Shown: piece by piece, positions 9,431 to 18,611 of the stretch
How positions within the stretch are numbered: the stretch's first letter is position 1
Layout of the letters: each line of letters begins with the position of its first letter
Source of the DNA: Mycolicibacterium frederiksbergense
GTDB taxonomy: Bacteria > Actinomycetota > Actinomycetes > Mycobacteriales > Mycobacteriaceae
Assembly (NCBI RefSeq): GCF_029893345.1
Contig: NZ_JARXVE010000011.1
Span: 1 to 64,000, forward strand
Direction: 5' to 3'
DNA length: 64,000 bases
The notes under the pieces: model-generated
Database searches by the model: none
What the model was told of the DNA's origin: nothing
What the model saw: only the letters and a program-made list of their open reading frames with translations
Made by a program: the position numbers and the translations under genes

Positions 9431-10183
9431 TCAGAACGGTGTGCGGTCGAGCCAGGTGTCCCAAATCTCGGTGTCGCCGAACACTTCCAGCCCGAGATCC
9501 GCCGCGGTGCGCCGCCTGGTGAGGGCCAACAACAGGTTCCTGGCCGGTCCACGCAACGCGACGCTGCCCTTGCCGTGGCTATGTGACCATTCCAGGCCGT
9601 CCTCCTCGTGGGCCACGGTCCACTCCCCGGTCGGCCCCAGCCCGTCGTCGGTGGCGTGCAGGTGCATGCTGGCCCCCAACGCCAACGGTTCCCCGTGCCG
9701 CTTGGTGGCGAAGGCGCAGGCCAACTCCAGCCACTCGCTGACGCCGTCGGCGGCCAGGTCGACCGGCAGGTCGAAGTCGGCTCCCACCGCCAGTGCGGCG
9801 TCGGCGCGGTGCACCACCATCTCGTGCAGCCGCCGCCTGATCCACCAGCCCGCGGGCTTGGGGCCCAACATTGTCCAGACCCGGGCGTCGGTGCCTACCT
9901 GATCGACGGCCTTGAGGATCAGCTCCGCACCGGTGTTGAACCAGTCGATGGCGGCATCGGGATCATCGGGTGGGCGGCCCTCGTGGACCTCGTGTGGATC
10001 GAGCGGCGAGACCCGGCGCTCGGAGATAATCTGTGCCGCCCAACGGTTTCCGCGGCCGACATGACGAAACAACTGCTTGAGCGTCCAGTCCGGACAGGTC
10101 GGCACGGGTGCCGCCGGATCGCTGGAGGCGACCAACTCCCCGAAGGCCCGGGTCTGGTCGAGAAGGGCTGCTCGGAAGTCCAC
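9431..10183 (-). CDS. Maleylpyruvate-isomerase-family (DinB-like) protein
   Basis: This 250-aa protein is of the type named TIGR03083, a DinB-like four-helix bundle whose best-known member is a mycothiol-dependent maleylpyruvate isomerase. Signature segments are CPDWTLKQLFRHVGRGNRWAA near the N-terminus and a metal-ligand helix RRRLHEMVVHRADAALAVG. A small beta-rich C-terminal domain follows. It starts with GTG one base after the stop of the P450 gene, so the two are almost certainly co-transcribed. The reaction is unknown; many paralogues exist in mycobacteria. Confidence 0.82.
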   Translation of the reverse strand: MDFRAALLDQTRAFGELVASSDPAAPVPTCPDWTLKQLFRHVGRGNRWAAQIISERRVSPLDPHEVHEGRPPDDPDAAIDWFNTGAELILKAVDQVGTDARVWTMLGPKPAGWWIRRRLHEMVVHRADAALAVGADFDLPVDLAADGVSEWLELACAFATKRHGEPLALGASMHLHATDDGLGPTGEWTVAHEEDGLEWSHSHGKGSVALRGPARNLLLALTRRRTAADLGLEVFGDTEIWDTWLDRTPF

Positions 10184-10184
10184 C

Positions 10185-11501
10185 TCACGAACGTACCGCT
10201 GTGCGTGCCTTCCCGAGTGTTATCGGCAGAGTCGACCAGCCGCGCAGTACCCGGGTGTCGCGGCGACAGCCGGCGCCGGCCACCCGCGCGTCGGGGAACC
10301 GCTCGAAGAACGTCTGCAGGCCCACTTGCCCCTCGGCCCTGGCCAGTGCCGCGCCGAGGCAGAAATGCCGGCCACCGGAGAACGACAGGTGCCGTCCGGC
10401 GTTATCGCGTTCGATGTCGAAGCGATGCGGGTCGACGAACACCGCGGGGTCGCGGTTGGCGCCGGCCAAGTGCACGACGATCAATTCCCCGGCCTTAACC
10501 TGGGTGCCGGCCACCTCGGTGTCGACGCGAGCCGCCCGTGCGCTCATCAGCACCGGCGACTCCAGCCGCAGGATCTCCTCCACCGCGTTCGGCCACAGCT
10601 CAGGGCGTGCGGCCAGGGTGTTCAGGTGTTCGGGATGGTCGAGCAGCATGCGAATTCCGTTGCCCAGCAGGTTCACTGTGGTCTCGAACCCTGCTGCCAA
10701 CACCAGCCCGGCCAGGGCCCGCAATTCCGCATCGTTGAGGGGCTCTCCGGCCTCTCCGGCATCGGAGGCCTTGATGATCTGGCTGAGCAGATCCTCACCG
10801 GGATTGCGCCGCAGCTGACGCAGATGACCCGTCAGCCAGGTCTCGAATCCGTGGATACCGGAGTTCACCTGCCGGTACTGCCGCCACGTCAGCCCGATGT
10901 CCAGGCTCGGCGCGCCGAGCTCACCGAAGCGCAGAATCTGGGACCGGTCGGCGTCGGGCACACCCAGGATGTCGCTGATCACCGCGACCGGCAGCTGCGC
11001 GCAATACCGGTCCACGATGTCGACCACACCGGCGTCGCCGTCCATCGAATCCAGCAGTTCGTCGGCGGTCTCTTGGACCCGTTCCCTCAGCCGGGCCACC
11101 GCGCGGGTGGTGAACACCGACGACACCAGCTTGCGGTAGCGGGTGTGATCGGGGGGCTCCACGGCGAGCAACGACGGCGGCAGCAGCGGGTGCAGCGACC
11201 CGTTGTCGGTCTTGTCGGCCACCCAGCGCAGCGCACGTGGCAGATTGCCGCCCAGCCGGGAAACCCGGAAGTCGTCGGAGCGCAGCAGATCGCTGGCCAC
11301 ACCGTGGTCGAAGGTCATCAGGACCGCGCGGCCGCGCACAAGTGGCCCGCGGCGGCGCATTTCGTCGGCGAAGGGCGCCGGATCGGCACGCACCTGCGGG
11401 TCGGCGATCAGTCGAGCCTGCGGGTCACCGCGCCGCATCCCGATCGCGGACAAACCGCGAACCACTCCGTGCACGGCCATCCAACGGATCCGTTCCCGCA
11501 T
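10185..11501 (-). CDS. cyp140: Cytochrome P450, CYP140-like
   Basis: This is a 438-aa soluble bacterial P450. The I-helix shows LAAGFETTVNLLGNGIRMLL, the K-helix has EEILRLES, and the heme-thiolate loop is FSGGRHFCLGAALARAEG. The N-terminus (RIRWMAVHGVVRGLSAIGMR) and overall sequence closely match M. tuberculosis CYP140A1 as I remember it, although that gene lies elsewhere in that genome. It needs ferredoxin and a reductase, which are not encoded nearby. It leads an apparent operon with the DinB-like and SnoaL-like genes. The substrate is unknown. Confidence 0.88.
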   Translation of the reverse strand: MRERIRWMAVHGVVRGLSAIGMRRGDPQARLIADPQVRADPAPFADEMRRRGPLVRGRAVLMTFDHGVASDLLRSDDFRVSRLGGNLPRALRWVADKTDNGSLHPLLPPSLLAVEPPDHTRYRKLVSSVFTTRAVARLRERVQETADELLDSMDGDAGVVDIVDRYCAQLPVAVISDILGVPDADRSQILRFGELGAPSLDIGLTWRQYRQVNSGIHGFETWLTGHLRQLRRNPGEDLLSQIIKASDAGEAGEPLNDAELRALAGLVLAAGFETTVNLLGNGIRMLLDHPEHLNTLAARPELWPNAVEEILRLESPVLMSARAARVDTEVAGTQVKAGELIVVHLAGANRDPAVFVDPHRFDIERDNAGRHLSFSGGRHFCLGAALARAEGQVGLQTFFERFPDARVAGAGCRRDTRVLRGWSTLPITLGKARTAVRS

Positions 11502-11539
11502 GGCCCGAGCCTACGACCGCGAATGTTGTTCTACAAGCG

Positions 11540-12871
11540 TCAAACAGCGTGGACCGGACGACCCAGCGCGAAGACCCGCCATCCGGCTTCCCGCCAGCGC
11601 GGCGCGTCGAGGCAGTTACGGCCGTCCACAACGACTTTCACGCGCACCGTGTCGGCCAGCTCGGCCGGATCCAGGTCGACGAACTCGGCCCACTCGGTGA
11701 GCACCAGCACCGCATCGGCCCGGTCGCAGGCTTCGATCACCGAGGTGGAGTAGTTCAGCGTGGGAAACAGCCGCTGCGAGTTGTCCATCGCCTTGGGGTC
11801 GTACACGTTGACGGCGGCCCCGTTGAGCTGCAGCATCCCGGCGACGTTGAGGGCAGGAGAATCCCGCACATCGTCGGACTCGGGTTTGAACGCCGCCCCG
11901 AGGACGGCGATGTTGGCGCCGAGCAGCGATCCGCTGCAGGCCCGGGTGGTCAGTTCCACCATGGCGGTGCGGCGGCGCATGTTTATGCTGTCGACCTCGC
12001 GCAGGAAGGTCAGCGCGTGGTTGGCGCCGAGCTCACCGGCGCGGGCCATGAAGGCCCGGATGTCCTTGGGCAGGCAGCCGCCGCCGAAACCCAGGCCGGC
12101 GTTGAGGAATCGCCGCCCGATGCGCGGGTCGTAGCCCAGCGCATCGGCCAGCACCGTGACGTCGGCACCCGCGGCCTCGCACACTTCGGAGATCGCGTTG
12201 ATGAACGAGATCTTGGTGGCCAGGAACGCGTTGGCCGACACCTTGACCAGTTCGGCGGTCTGCAGATCGGTCACCAGGAACGGCACGCCCTCATCGAGCA
12301 ACGGCGCATAGAGCTCGCGCACCGCTGCTTCCGCGCGGGACGAATCCCGTTGCACCCCAACCACAATCCGGTCTGGATGCAGGGTGTCGTGCACGGCGTA
12401 ACCCTCGCGGAGGAACTCCGGATTCCAGGCCACCTCCACATCGATACCTTCGGGCGCCAGGCCCCGGGCCCGCTCGGCGAGATCGGCGGCGGTGCCCACC
12501 GGGACGGTGGACTTGCCCACGATCACCGCGGACCGGCGCAGCCGCGGCACCAGGGTGTCGATGACGGCGTGCACATGGCGCAAGTCAGCGCCGTAGTCGC
12601 CCTTCTTCTGCGGCGTGCCGACGCCGAGGAAGTGCACATCGGCGAAGTCGGCAGCCTCGTCGTAGTCGGTGGTGAACCGCAACCGGCCGGCGGACAGGTT
12701 GTCGTTCAACATCTTCCGCAGACCGGGCTCGTAGAACGGGATGTCCCCGGAGGCCAGTTTGGCCACCTTGCCCGGGTCGATGTCGACGCCGATCACCTCG
12801 TGGCCGAGTTCGGCCATTCCCGCGGCATGTGTCGCGCCCAGATAGCCGGTACCGAAAACGGTGCATCGCAT
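11540..12871 (-). CDS. udgA: UDP-glucose 6-dehydrogenase
   Basis: This 443-aa enzyme oxidises UDP-glucose to UDP-glucuronate with two NAD+. The N-terminal Rossmann motif is MRCTVFGTGYLGATHAAGMAELGHEVIGVD. The mid-domain lysine region is AWNPEFLREGYAVHD, and the catalytic cysteine is in GLGFGGGCLPKDIRAF. A second Rossmann domain follows with LGAAFKPESDDVRDSP. Length and position next to dcd match M. tuberculosis udgA (Rv0322). The ATG at 12871 is the natural start. UDP-glucuronate would feed cell-envelope glycan synthesis. Confidence 0.94.
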   Translation of the reverse strand: MRCTVFGTGYLGATHAAGMAELGHEVIGVDIDPGKVAKLASGDIPFYEPGLRKMLNDNLSAGRLRFTTDYDEAADFADVHFLGVGTPQKKGDYGADLRHVHAVIDTLVPRLRRSAVIVGKSTVPVGTAADLAERARGLAPEGIDVEVAWNPEFLREGYAVHDTLHPDRIVVGVQRDSSRAEAAVRELYAPLLDEGVPFLVTDLQTAELVKVSANAFLATKISFINAISEVCEAAGADVTVLADALGYDPRIGRRFLNAGLGFGGGCLPKDIRAFMARAGELGANHALTFLREVDSINMRRRTAMVELTTRACSGSLLGANIAVLGAAFKPESDDVRDSPALNVAGMLQLNGAAVNVYDPKAMDNSQRLFPTLNYSTSVIEACDRADAVLVLTEWAEFVDLDPAELADTVRVKVVVDGRNCLDAPRWREAGWRVFALGRPVHAV

Positions 12872-13037
12872 ACTGCCTGAATAGGCGGCGCGAGTGAGCT
12901 AGCCGCTACGTGACACTGAGCGGCAGGCCAACGTCAGGTAACGGTTGATGATGGGCAGGTCGGATACCTCGCGAAAACAACGCAATGGTCGCCGTCACCC
13001 GGTGACGACGACCATGGCGTTGCACTCGGTGCGGCTA

Positions 13038-14693
13038 CTAATGCCCGCCGAACGGGAACGGCCAGAGCGGTCCGCCGTCACTGCCACCGCGAGAACCACC
13101 GGAGCGACCGGGATTCCAGTCACCGGACCCACCGGAACCGGACCGACCAGGATTCCAGTCGCCGGAACCCTTGGAGTCGGACCGACCGGGATTCCAATCA
13201 CCGGAACCCGAACCGCCGGGATTCCAGCCACCCGAGTTCGAGCCCGGGCCCCAGTCATCCGAGCCGTGGCCATTGCCGTTGCCGTTGCCGTTGCCTGAGC
13301 CCGGCTGCCACGGCGGGGTCTGAGGTTCATCGTGCGACGGGCGCTGCGGCTGCCACGGCGGGCGCCACGAGGGCTCGTTGTCGACCGGGGGACGGAAGAG
13401 CGGTGGCAACCGAGGCCCGGGCAGCACGATCAGCGGCGGCACATACCCCGGCGGGTTGTAGATCGGCGGGTCGTAGATCGGTGCCGGCGCGGGGGCCACC
13501 GGGATCGGAGCCGGGGCGGGCGCCTCCGGCGCGGGAGCCGGCACCGCCGCGGGCTGTTCGACATACACCGTGCGCGGCGGGGCTTGCGGCGGTGGAGCCG
13601 GGGCCTCCTGGACCACCGGGACCGGAGCCTTGATGGTTTCTGGCGGTGGGGCCGGCGGCGGCGCCTGCTGCACGGGCTGGGCTTGCGGCGCGGGCGCCGG
13701 AACCTGCGCCGGGGCGCTGGGGACCACCGCACCCTGTGCCGGGGCGGGACGCTGATCCACGGTCGGCCGGATATTGACCGCCAGCGAAATAACCAGCGCC
13801 GCAACACCAACCACGAAAACGCCGGTCAAGGCGCTACCCACCAGCAGGAAGGGTTTACGTCCCTCCTCCAGCGGCATCTCGTCGGCGGCGAGGTCGACGC
13901 TTAGCCCGTCGCCGACCGGGGCCATCTCGGTGACCAGCTCACCCAACGCGTAGTCACTGCCCGCGGTGGTGCCATCGGGGTCCTGCGAATAGGCCAATCC
14001 GACCGTGGACGCCTCGAACGCGGGCGCGTTGGCCGAGGCCAGTGCGGCACCGCGGGCCAATGCCAGTTCGGGCTCTTCCGGCGCGCTGACCGGCAGCGAC
14101 ACCAGATGTTCCAGATGCGATTTGACCGCGGCCACGTCCACGCCGGCACCCACGACGAACATGCCCTGCGGGGCGGAATCGGCGGCGTCGACCGCGGCGG
14201 CCATCTCGGCGAGCACGGCCATGGCATCGGTGCTGTGCAGCGAGCGGTCGAGCACCTTGACCACCGAACCGTCATCGGTCCGCACCACCGACAGCGTGGC
14301 GGTGTCACGGTCGATGAACAGCAATGCCGTGGTGTCGTAGCCAACCGCGCGGCCGATCGCCTGGGCCAGCGCCGCGGCGGCGTGGCTTTCGGAGACCAGC
14401 ATGACGTCGGCGATGCCGTGCGCGGCCAGGGTGTCGCGCAGCGCGGCCGCGTCCGTATGGTCCGTCCAGGTGACACCGATCGACTTCAGATGGTGTCCTC
14501 CCGCAGTGGCGCTCTCCTGGGTTCCGAGGATGGCGGCGACCACCTGATCGGCCGCATTCATGGTTGCCGAGCCATCGCCGGGGGTGACGTCGAAAGCGTC
14601 GTGATCGACGGTGACCCCGTCGGCTTTCTCCCCCTCGACCAGCACCATGCGGACCGTCGTAGGTGCCATCGCCACACCCAATACGATGTCCAC
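13038..14693 (-). CDS. DUF7159-type membrane protein with Pro-rich, WNPG-repeat tail
   Basis: The product is 551 aa. The N-terminal ~265 residues (start VDIVLGVAMAPTTVRMVL) look like an actin-like or DUF7159 domain. One membrane helix follows (PFLLVGSALTGVFVVGVAAL), then a long Pro/Ala-rich segment and a Gly-rich tail with repeated DWNPGRS units. The tail should lie outside the membrane. GTG at 14693 is chosen because GGAGG precedes it by five bases; the frame extends to 14762. It shares its plan (cytosolic domain, one helix, Pro-rich exterior) with the Rv0312-like gene at 49-51 kb. The biochemical role is unknown. Confidence 0.75.
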   Translation of the reverse strand: MDIVLGVAMAPTTVRMVLVEGEKADGVTVDHDAFDVTPGDGSATMNAADQVVAAILGTQESATAGGHHLKSIGVTWTDHTDAAALRDTLAAHGIADVMLVSESHAAAALAQAIGRAVGYDTTALLFIDRDTATLSVVRTDDGSVVKVLDRSLHSTDAMAVLAEMAAAVDAADSAPQGMFVVGAGVDVAAVKSHLEHLVSLPVSAPEEPELALARGAALASANAPAFEASTVGLAYSQDPDGTTAGSDYALGELVTEMAPVGDGLSVDLAADEMPLEEGRKPFLLVGSALTGVFVVGVAALVISLAVNIRPTVDQRPAPAQGAVVPSAPAQVPAPAPQAQPVQQAPPPAPPPETIKAPVPVVQEAPAPPPQAPPRTVYVEQPAAVPAPAPEAPAPAPIPVAPAPAPIYDPPIYNPPGYVPPLIVLPGPRLPPLFRPPVDNEPSWRPPWQPQRPSHDEPQTPPWQPGSGNGNGNGNGHGSDDWGPGSNSGGWNPGGSGSGDWNPGRSDSKGSGDWNPGRSGSGGSGDWNPGRSGGSRGGSDGGPLWPFPFGGH

Positions 14694-14915
14694 CAAGCCC
14701 TCCAATGCGTTTGCTACACTGCCGTTGTCGCCGTTGCGCACACATTCCGCACGAGCCGACAACTAGAACCTTCATCGGTGCCGCCAGCTCGATCGTTACA
14801 TTCGTGCGCATTAGCTGAAAGCACTGCGTTTCCGGCCGGTCCGCGACGGCATGGTGCCCGCCGGCGCCGATTAGTTAGACCCTACTCGGTATTACGGCGC
14901 GCGGCGTTGGGCAGT

Positions 14916-16259
14916 TCATCCCACCGGATCGTCCTCGGCCGGGTCCGGATGCCGTCCGGGTTGTCCGAGCTGGCCGAACTGACCCAGCGTGCCGCCGAAC
15001 AGTCCCGGCCGGCGTGCCGGCAGGTGTCCGTGCACGCCCTCGGCGTAGGCGGATTCGGCGTGCTGGGTGAAGTCGACGCCGGTGGTCTCGTCCTCGGGGC
15101 TGAGCCGGAATCCCATGAACCGGTCGATCACCTTGGCCAATAGATAGGACATGGTGAACGCGTAGCCGGCGACCACGACGGCGGCCAGCAGCTGCTTGCC
15201 CAGCTGGGCCAGCCCGCCGCCGTAGAGCAGGCCGCGCGGGCCGGCGGTCATCACCTCGGTGGCCAGGAATCCGATCAGCAGCACACCGACCACGCCGCCG
15301 ACGAAGTGCACGCCGACCACATCCAGCGAGTCGTCATAGCCGAATCGGAACTTCAGCCCGATCGCGAACGAGCACACCACGCCGGCGGCCAGGCCGACCA
15401 CGACCGCGCCCAGGGTGTTGACGGTGCCGCAGGACGGGGTGATCGCGACCAGGCCGGCGACCACGCCGGAGGCGGCGCCGAACGTGGTGGGCTTGCCGTC
15501 GCGGACCTGTTCGACCGTCAGCCAGCCCAGCATGCCCAGGCAGCCGGCCACCAGGGTGTTGAGGAAGATCGCGGCGGCGGTGCCGTTGGCGGCCAGCGCC
15601 GAGCCGGCGTTGAAGCCGAACCAACCGAACCACAACAGCCCGACGCCGAGCAGCACGAACGGCAGGTTGTGTGGGCGCATGGCGTCGGTCTTGAAGCCGA
15701 TGCGCGGGCCCAGCACCAGGGCCAGCGCCAGGGCCGAAGCGCCGGAGACGATTTCCACCACGAGACCGCCGGCGTAGTCGAGCACGCCCAGACCGGCCAG
15801 CCAGCCGCCCGGACCCCAGACCCAGTGCGCGACGACGGCGTACACCGCGACCGCCCAGACCGGGACGAACACCATCCAGGCGGCGAACTTCGCCCGGTCG
15901 GCGATGGCCCCACTGATCAGGGCGGCGGTGATGATCGCGAAGGCCAGTTGGAAGGTGGCGAACAGCAGTTCGGGCACCGCGCCGTGGGCGGTGCTGGGCG
16001 TGATGCCGAGCATGCCGAAGTGGCGCAGGCCGCCAATCAGCCCGCCGCCGGCGTCCTCGGAAAACGCCAGGGTGTAGCCGACCAACAGCCATGCCACCGT
16101 GACCAGCGGGATCGAGATGAAGCTCATCATGATCATGTTGAGCACGCCCGTGGTGCGGACCATGCCGCCATAGAAGATGGCGAGGCCAGGCGTCATCAGC
16201 AGGACCAGCGCGGTGCTGGCGAGCAGCCACGCGGTGGCGGCCGGATCGATCTCGTGCAC
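14916..16259 (-). CDS. amt: Ammonium transporter Amt
   Basis: This 447-aa Amt/MEP/Rh channel has eleven expected helices. Key positions are visible: FYGGMVRTTGVLNM after helix 1, the first pore histidine in VVAHWVWGPGGWL, GFNAGSALAANGTAAA, and the second pore histidine in VVGVHFVGGVVGVLLIGF. A cytosolic C-terminal tail carries the usual MGFRLSPEDETTGVD motif. The GTG start follows AAGGAG. A candidate GlnR site lies 62-78 bases upstream, consistent with nitrogen control. No glnK/glnD homologue is adjacent, so this is a stand-alone amt. Confidence 0.93.
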   Translation of the reverse strand: MHEIDPAATAWLLASTALVLLMTPGLAIFYGGMVRTTGVLNMIMMSFISIPLVTVAWLLVGYTLAFSEDAGGGLIGGLRHFGMLGITPSTAHGAVPELLFATFQLAFAIITAALISGAIADRAKFAAWMVFVPVWAVAVYAVVAHWVWGPGGWLAGLGVLDYAGGLVVEIVSGASALALALVLGPRIGFKTDAMRPHNLPFVLLGVGLLWFGWFGFNAGSALAANGTAAAIFLNTLVAGCLGMLGWLTVEQVRDGKPTTFGAASGVVAGLVAITPSCGTVNTLGAVVVGLAAGVVCSFAIGLKFRFGYDDSLDVVGVHFVGGVVGVLLIGFLATEVMTAGPRGLLYGGGLAQLGKQLLAAVVVAGYAFTMSYLLAKVIDRFMGFRLSPEDETTGVDFTQHAESAYAEGVHGHLPARRPGLFGGTLGQFGQLGQPGRHPDPAEDDPVG

Positions 16260-16320
16260 GTCGGGCTCCTTCGGTCCCGACGAGAATGTCCGGCGCGCGT
16301 TTCAGCTGCGCGGCGACGGT

Positions 16321-16337
16321 GTTTCCGCCGTGTTTCC
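16321..16337 (-). promoter_or_regulatory. Candidate GlnR box upstream of amt
   Basis: On the minus strand the sequence reads GGAAACACGGCGGAAAC: two GAAAC half-sites with the AC-n9-AC spacing described for actinobacterial GlnR sites. It is 62-78 bases upstream of the amt start. A third GAAAC lies closer to the gene. Known GlnR control of amtB supports the assignment, which I have not tested. Confidence 0.5.
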
Positions 16338-16338
16338 G

Positions 16339-16371
16339 ACTTCTCACGCACTTCTCACGCACTTCTCACGC
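16339..16371. repeat. Three tandem copies of an 11-bp unit
   Basis: The unit ACTTCTCACGC is repeated three times in direct succession upstream of the candidate GlnR box, between amt and dcd. A variable-number repeat or repeated binding half-site are both possible. Confidence 0.8.
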
Positions 16372-16442
16372 GCCGACCGTGGGCGCTATGCACTCACAAC
16401 GGCCGAAACCCGTACATAAGGCCCACGCTCGGGGCCTATGGC

Positions 16443-17012
16443 CTAGGACTTGATGAAGTTCAGGTGCGAGCGCGACGGCGTCGGGCCGCGCTGACCCTGA
16501 TATTTGGAGCCGACCTTGTCGCTGCCGTACGGATGCTCGGCCGGGCTGGTCAGCCGCAGCAGGCACAGCTGGCCGATCTTCATGCCGGGCCACAGCGTGA
16601 TGGGCAGGTTGGCGACGTTGGACAGCTCCAGGGTGATGTGCCCGGAAAAGCCCGGGTCGATGAACCCGGCCGTGGAGTGCGTCAACAGTCCGAGGCGGCC
16701 CAGCGAGGACTTGCCTTCCAGCCGCCCGGCCAGGTCGTCGGGCAGTGTGCACACCTCCAGCGTGGAGCCGAGCACGAATTCCCCCGGGTGCAGCACGAAC
16801 GGCTCCCCCTCGGCGGGTTCAACCAGGCTGGTCAGCTCATCCTGCTGCTGGGCCGGGTCGATGTGGGTGTAGCGGGTGTTGTTGAAGACCCGGAACAGGG
16901 TGTCCAGGCGGACGTCGACGCTCGATGGCTGCACCAGGGCGTCGTCGAACGGCTCGATGGCCAGGCGTTTCGCGGCGATCTCGGCCCGGATGTCACGATC
17001 GGAGAGCAGCAC
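16443..17012 (-). CDS. dcd: dCTP deaminase
   Basis: This 189-aa trimeric enzyme deaminates dCTP. In mycobacteria it is, from general knowledge, bifunctional and yields dUMP. Motifs include [11 protein letters not shown], the substrate-binding [27 protein letters not shown] block, the catalytic Glu in ITLELSNVA, and the C-terminal [22 protein letters not shown] at 17012 gives the normal family N-terminus ([11 protein letters not shown]); the open frame upstream is not conserved. It lies beside tRNA-Gly on the opposite strand. The order dcd-udgA is shared with M. tuberculosis Rv0321-Rv0322. Confidence 0.94.
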   Translation of the reverse strand: MLLSDRDIRAEIAAKRLAIEPFDDALVQPSSVDVRLDTLFRVFNNTRYTHIDPAQQQDELTSLVEPAEGEPFVLHPGEFVLGSTLEVCTLPDDLAGRLEGKSSLGRLGLLTHSTAGFIDPGFSGHITLELSNVANLPITLWPGMKIGQLCLLRLTSPAEHPYGSDKVGSKYQGQRGPTPSRSHLNFIKS

Positions 17013-17163
17013 CCGACGAGCGTATCGGTCCGGGGGTCGCGGGTGCCGTCCCGGCGGCACGAACGACCCGCGACCGGCCGATAACCTCGGTCAACGACGG
17101 CACCGATCTGCGGGTCGGGTTACCCACAGCGCCGCCCGGGTTGCTATCCTTCGTCAGCACCAT

Positions 17164-17237
17164 GCCGATGTAGTTCAATGGCAGAACATCAGCTTCCCAA
17201 GCTGAATACGCGGGTTCGATTCCCGTCATCGGCTCCA
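17164..17237 (+). tRNA. tRNA-Gly (anticodon CCC)
   Basis: The cloverleaf folds by eye: acceptor GCCGATG/CATCGGC, D-stem GTTC/GAAC, anticodon stem TCAGC/GCTGA with loop TTCCCAA (anticodon CCC), T-stem CGGG/CCCG with TTCGATT-type loop, discriminator T and an encoded CCA. The last 41 bases are duplicated at 21952-21992, showing that this tRNA is the attachment site of the adjacent island. Confidence 0.95.
17197..17237. repeat. attL: 41-bp tRNA-derived direct repeat (copy 1)
   Basis: This stretch, from inside the anticodon loop to the CCA end of tRNA-Gly, recurs identically by eye at 21952-21992. It keeps the tRNA functional on the integrase side, which is the standard layout for tyrosine-integrase elements. 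Confidence 0.92.
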
Positions 17238-17316
17238 TACATGCAGGTCAGCGCCATATTGCAGCTTGCCAGCAAATTGGCATCGGCGAAATCCCGTATA
17301 TTCCCCGTAAATTGGT

Positions 17317-18180
17317 TCAGCTAGCCTCGTTGCTGGCCCATTTCTCCAGCACAGCGCGGGTGTCCGGCCCCGCCGTCACTCGCTCCACATAGTGCTTCTC
17401 AGTCGTCACGAGCTGCGCATGCCCGAGCTGTTGCTGCGCGGCCTCGATACCGAGCCCATCCCTGACGACCGTTCCAGTGGTACGTCTGAACGAGTGCGGT
17501 GTGATCCATCGGAGATCCTCGTGCGGCGCGAGCGCCTCCCGCAGCGACGAGCGGATGTTCGACAGGCTCACCAGGCCGCCATCCCTGTTCTTCAGCACCG
17601 TGCCGTCCGGCCCCGTCATTCCGTAGAGCTCGGTGAGTACCTGGACGCCGAACTTGGGCAGGGTGACGGTGTGGGCCGGCCCGCGGCCCTTGCGTTCATC
17701 CTGCCTGTGCAGAGCCTTGCCCGTGATCCTGCCGGAGTCCACAACGGTGCCGTTGACCGTCACGGTCGCCGGGTCCGCGAGCAGGTCGACGTCTGGCCAT
17801 TGGATCGCCAGCACCTCCCCCGGCCTCACGCCGGTGCTCGCCAGAAGCTCGACGAACGCCGGCAGCATCAGACCCCGCCGCGGTCCCGGCCCCTTGCGTC
17901 CACAGAACGTCTCGACGGCCTGGCGTACCCGCTCGAACTCCATGGAGGTGATTGCCCGCGCTGGCTTGCGTTCGATCTTGGCCGTCTTGGTCTCGCGCAT
18001 CGGGTTGTGCTTCACCACGTCGAACCGCGCCGCTAGGCCGTACATGCCCACCAGGATGATCCACATGTAGGTGGCGGCCGACGACGGCAGCGCCTTCAGA
18101 TGGCCGTCTGCGCGGCTGGTCGTCAGCTCCGCGATGCGCAGCGCGCCGAGCTGCTGTTCACCGTGCAGCCGCCAGGCCCA
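17317..18180 (-). pseudogene. int: Tyrosine integrase, 5'-truncated
   Basis: The catalytic domain is intact: ELLASTGVRPGEVLAIQW contains the first Arg, and LRWITPHSFRRTTGTVV with GHAQLVTTEKHYV holds the H-x-x-R, the second His and the Tyr nucleophile. Only the end of the core-binding domain precedes it. Integrase-like coding continues upstream of the ATG at 18066 (LGALRIAELTTSRADGHLKA) to about 18180, then runs into an in-frame stop (18211-18213) inside the HNH gene. The arm-binding domain and much of the core-binding domain, at least 100 residues, are missing. The fragment from 18066 would be 249 aa and is probably unable to recombine. Confidence 0.82.
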
Positions 18181-18611
18181 TGAGCGAACGACGCGAGAAC
18201 GACGCCACCACTAAACGACTCCGCACCCGACTCCGCGGCCGAGGCAACGACTGCCACATCTGCCATCGACCCATCGACTACCAGGCCCACCACACCGCGC
18301 CCTGGTCATTCCAGATGGACCACCTCGTGCAGATCGCCAACGGCGGCCCCAACATCGAAGCCAACGTCGACGCAGCACACCGCGCATGCAACCGCGAGCG
18401 CTCCGACAAAGTCGACGCCATCACCATCGCCGCAGCCCAACGCCTCGGCATCACCCTCGACCCCGCCAAGACCGCGCACTACTCCGGCCACGCACCAGCG
18501 CCAGTACGACCCACCTGCAGCACCCCAGACGGCCAGCACTGCCCACGACACCGCGGCACCCACAACCCCCAACCAGGCGTGACGTACGTGAGCGAACGCC
18601 GCTGGTGGTGA
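18180..18611 (+). CDS. Phage-type HNH endonuclease
   Basis: This 143-aa protein has a zinc-binding HNH fold: CHICHRPIDY, then FQMDHLVQIANGGPNIEANVDAAHRACNRERSDK. A C-terminal tail has CSTPDGQHCPRHRGTHNPQPG and ends in ERRWW. This tail is characteristic of actinophage HNH proteins that lie next to the small terminase gene and cos end; that context is known from phages, and no terminase is present here. The ATG lies at the junction where the integrase coding is cut, so the two were probably brought together by a deletion. Confidence 0.85.
   Translation: MSERRENDATTKRLRTRLRGRGNDCHICHRPIDYQAHHTAPWSFQMDHLVQIANGGPNIEANVDAAHRACNRERSDKVDAITIAAAQRLGITLDPAKTAHYSGHAPAPVRPTCSTPDGQHCPRHRGTHNPQPGVTYVSERRWW

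Noticed and set aside
10077-12880. Long plus-strand open frames opposite cyp140 and udgA
   Set aside because: They mirror clearly identified minus-strand genes. Their composition (runs of Arg, Gly and Pro) is typical of GC-rich shadows.
13080-13260. Tandem-looking repeats that might be a DNA repeat array
   Set aside because: They are the codons of the WNPG-type repeats in the tail of the DUF7159-type protein and need no separate DNA element.
15306-17084. 592-aa plus-strand frame opposite amt and dcd
   Set aside because: It is antisense to two recognised genes and rich in His, Gln and Arg without any motif.
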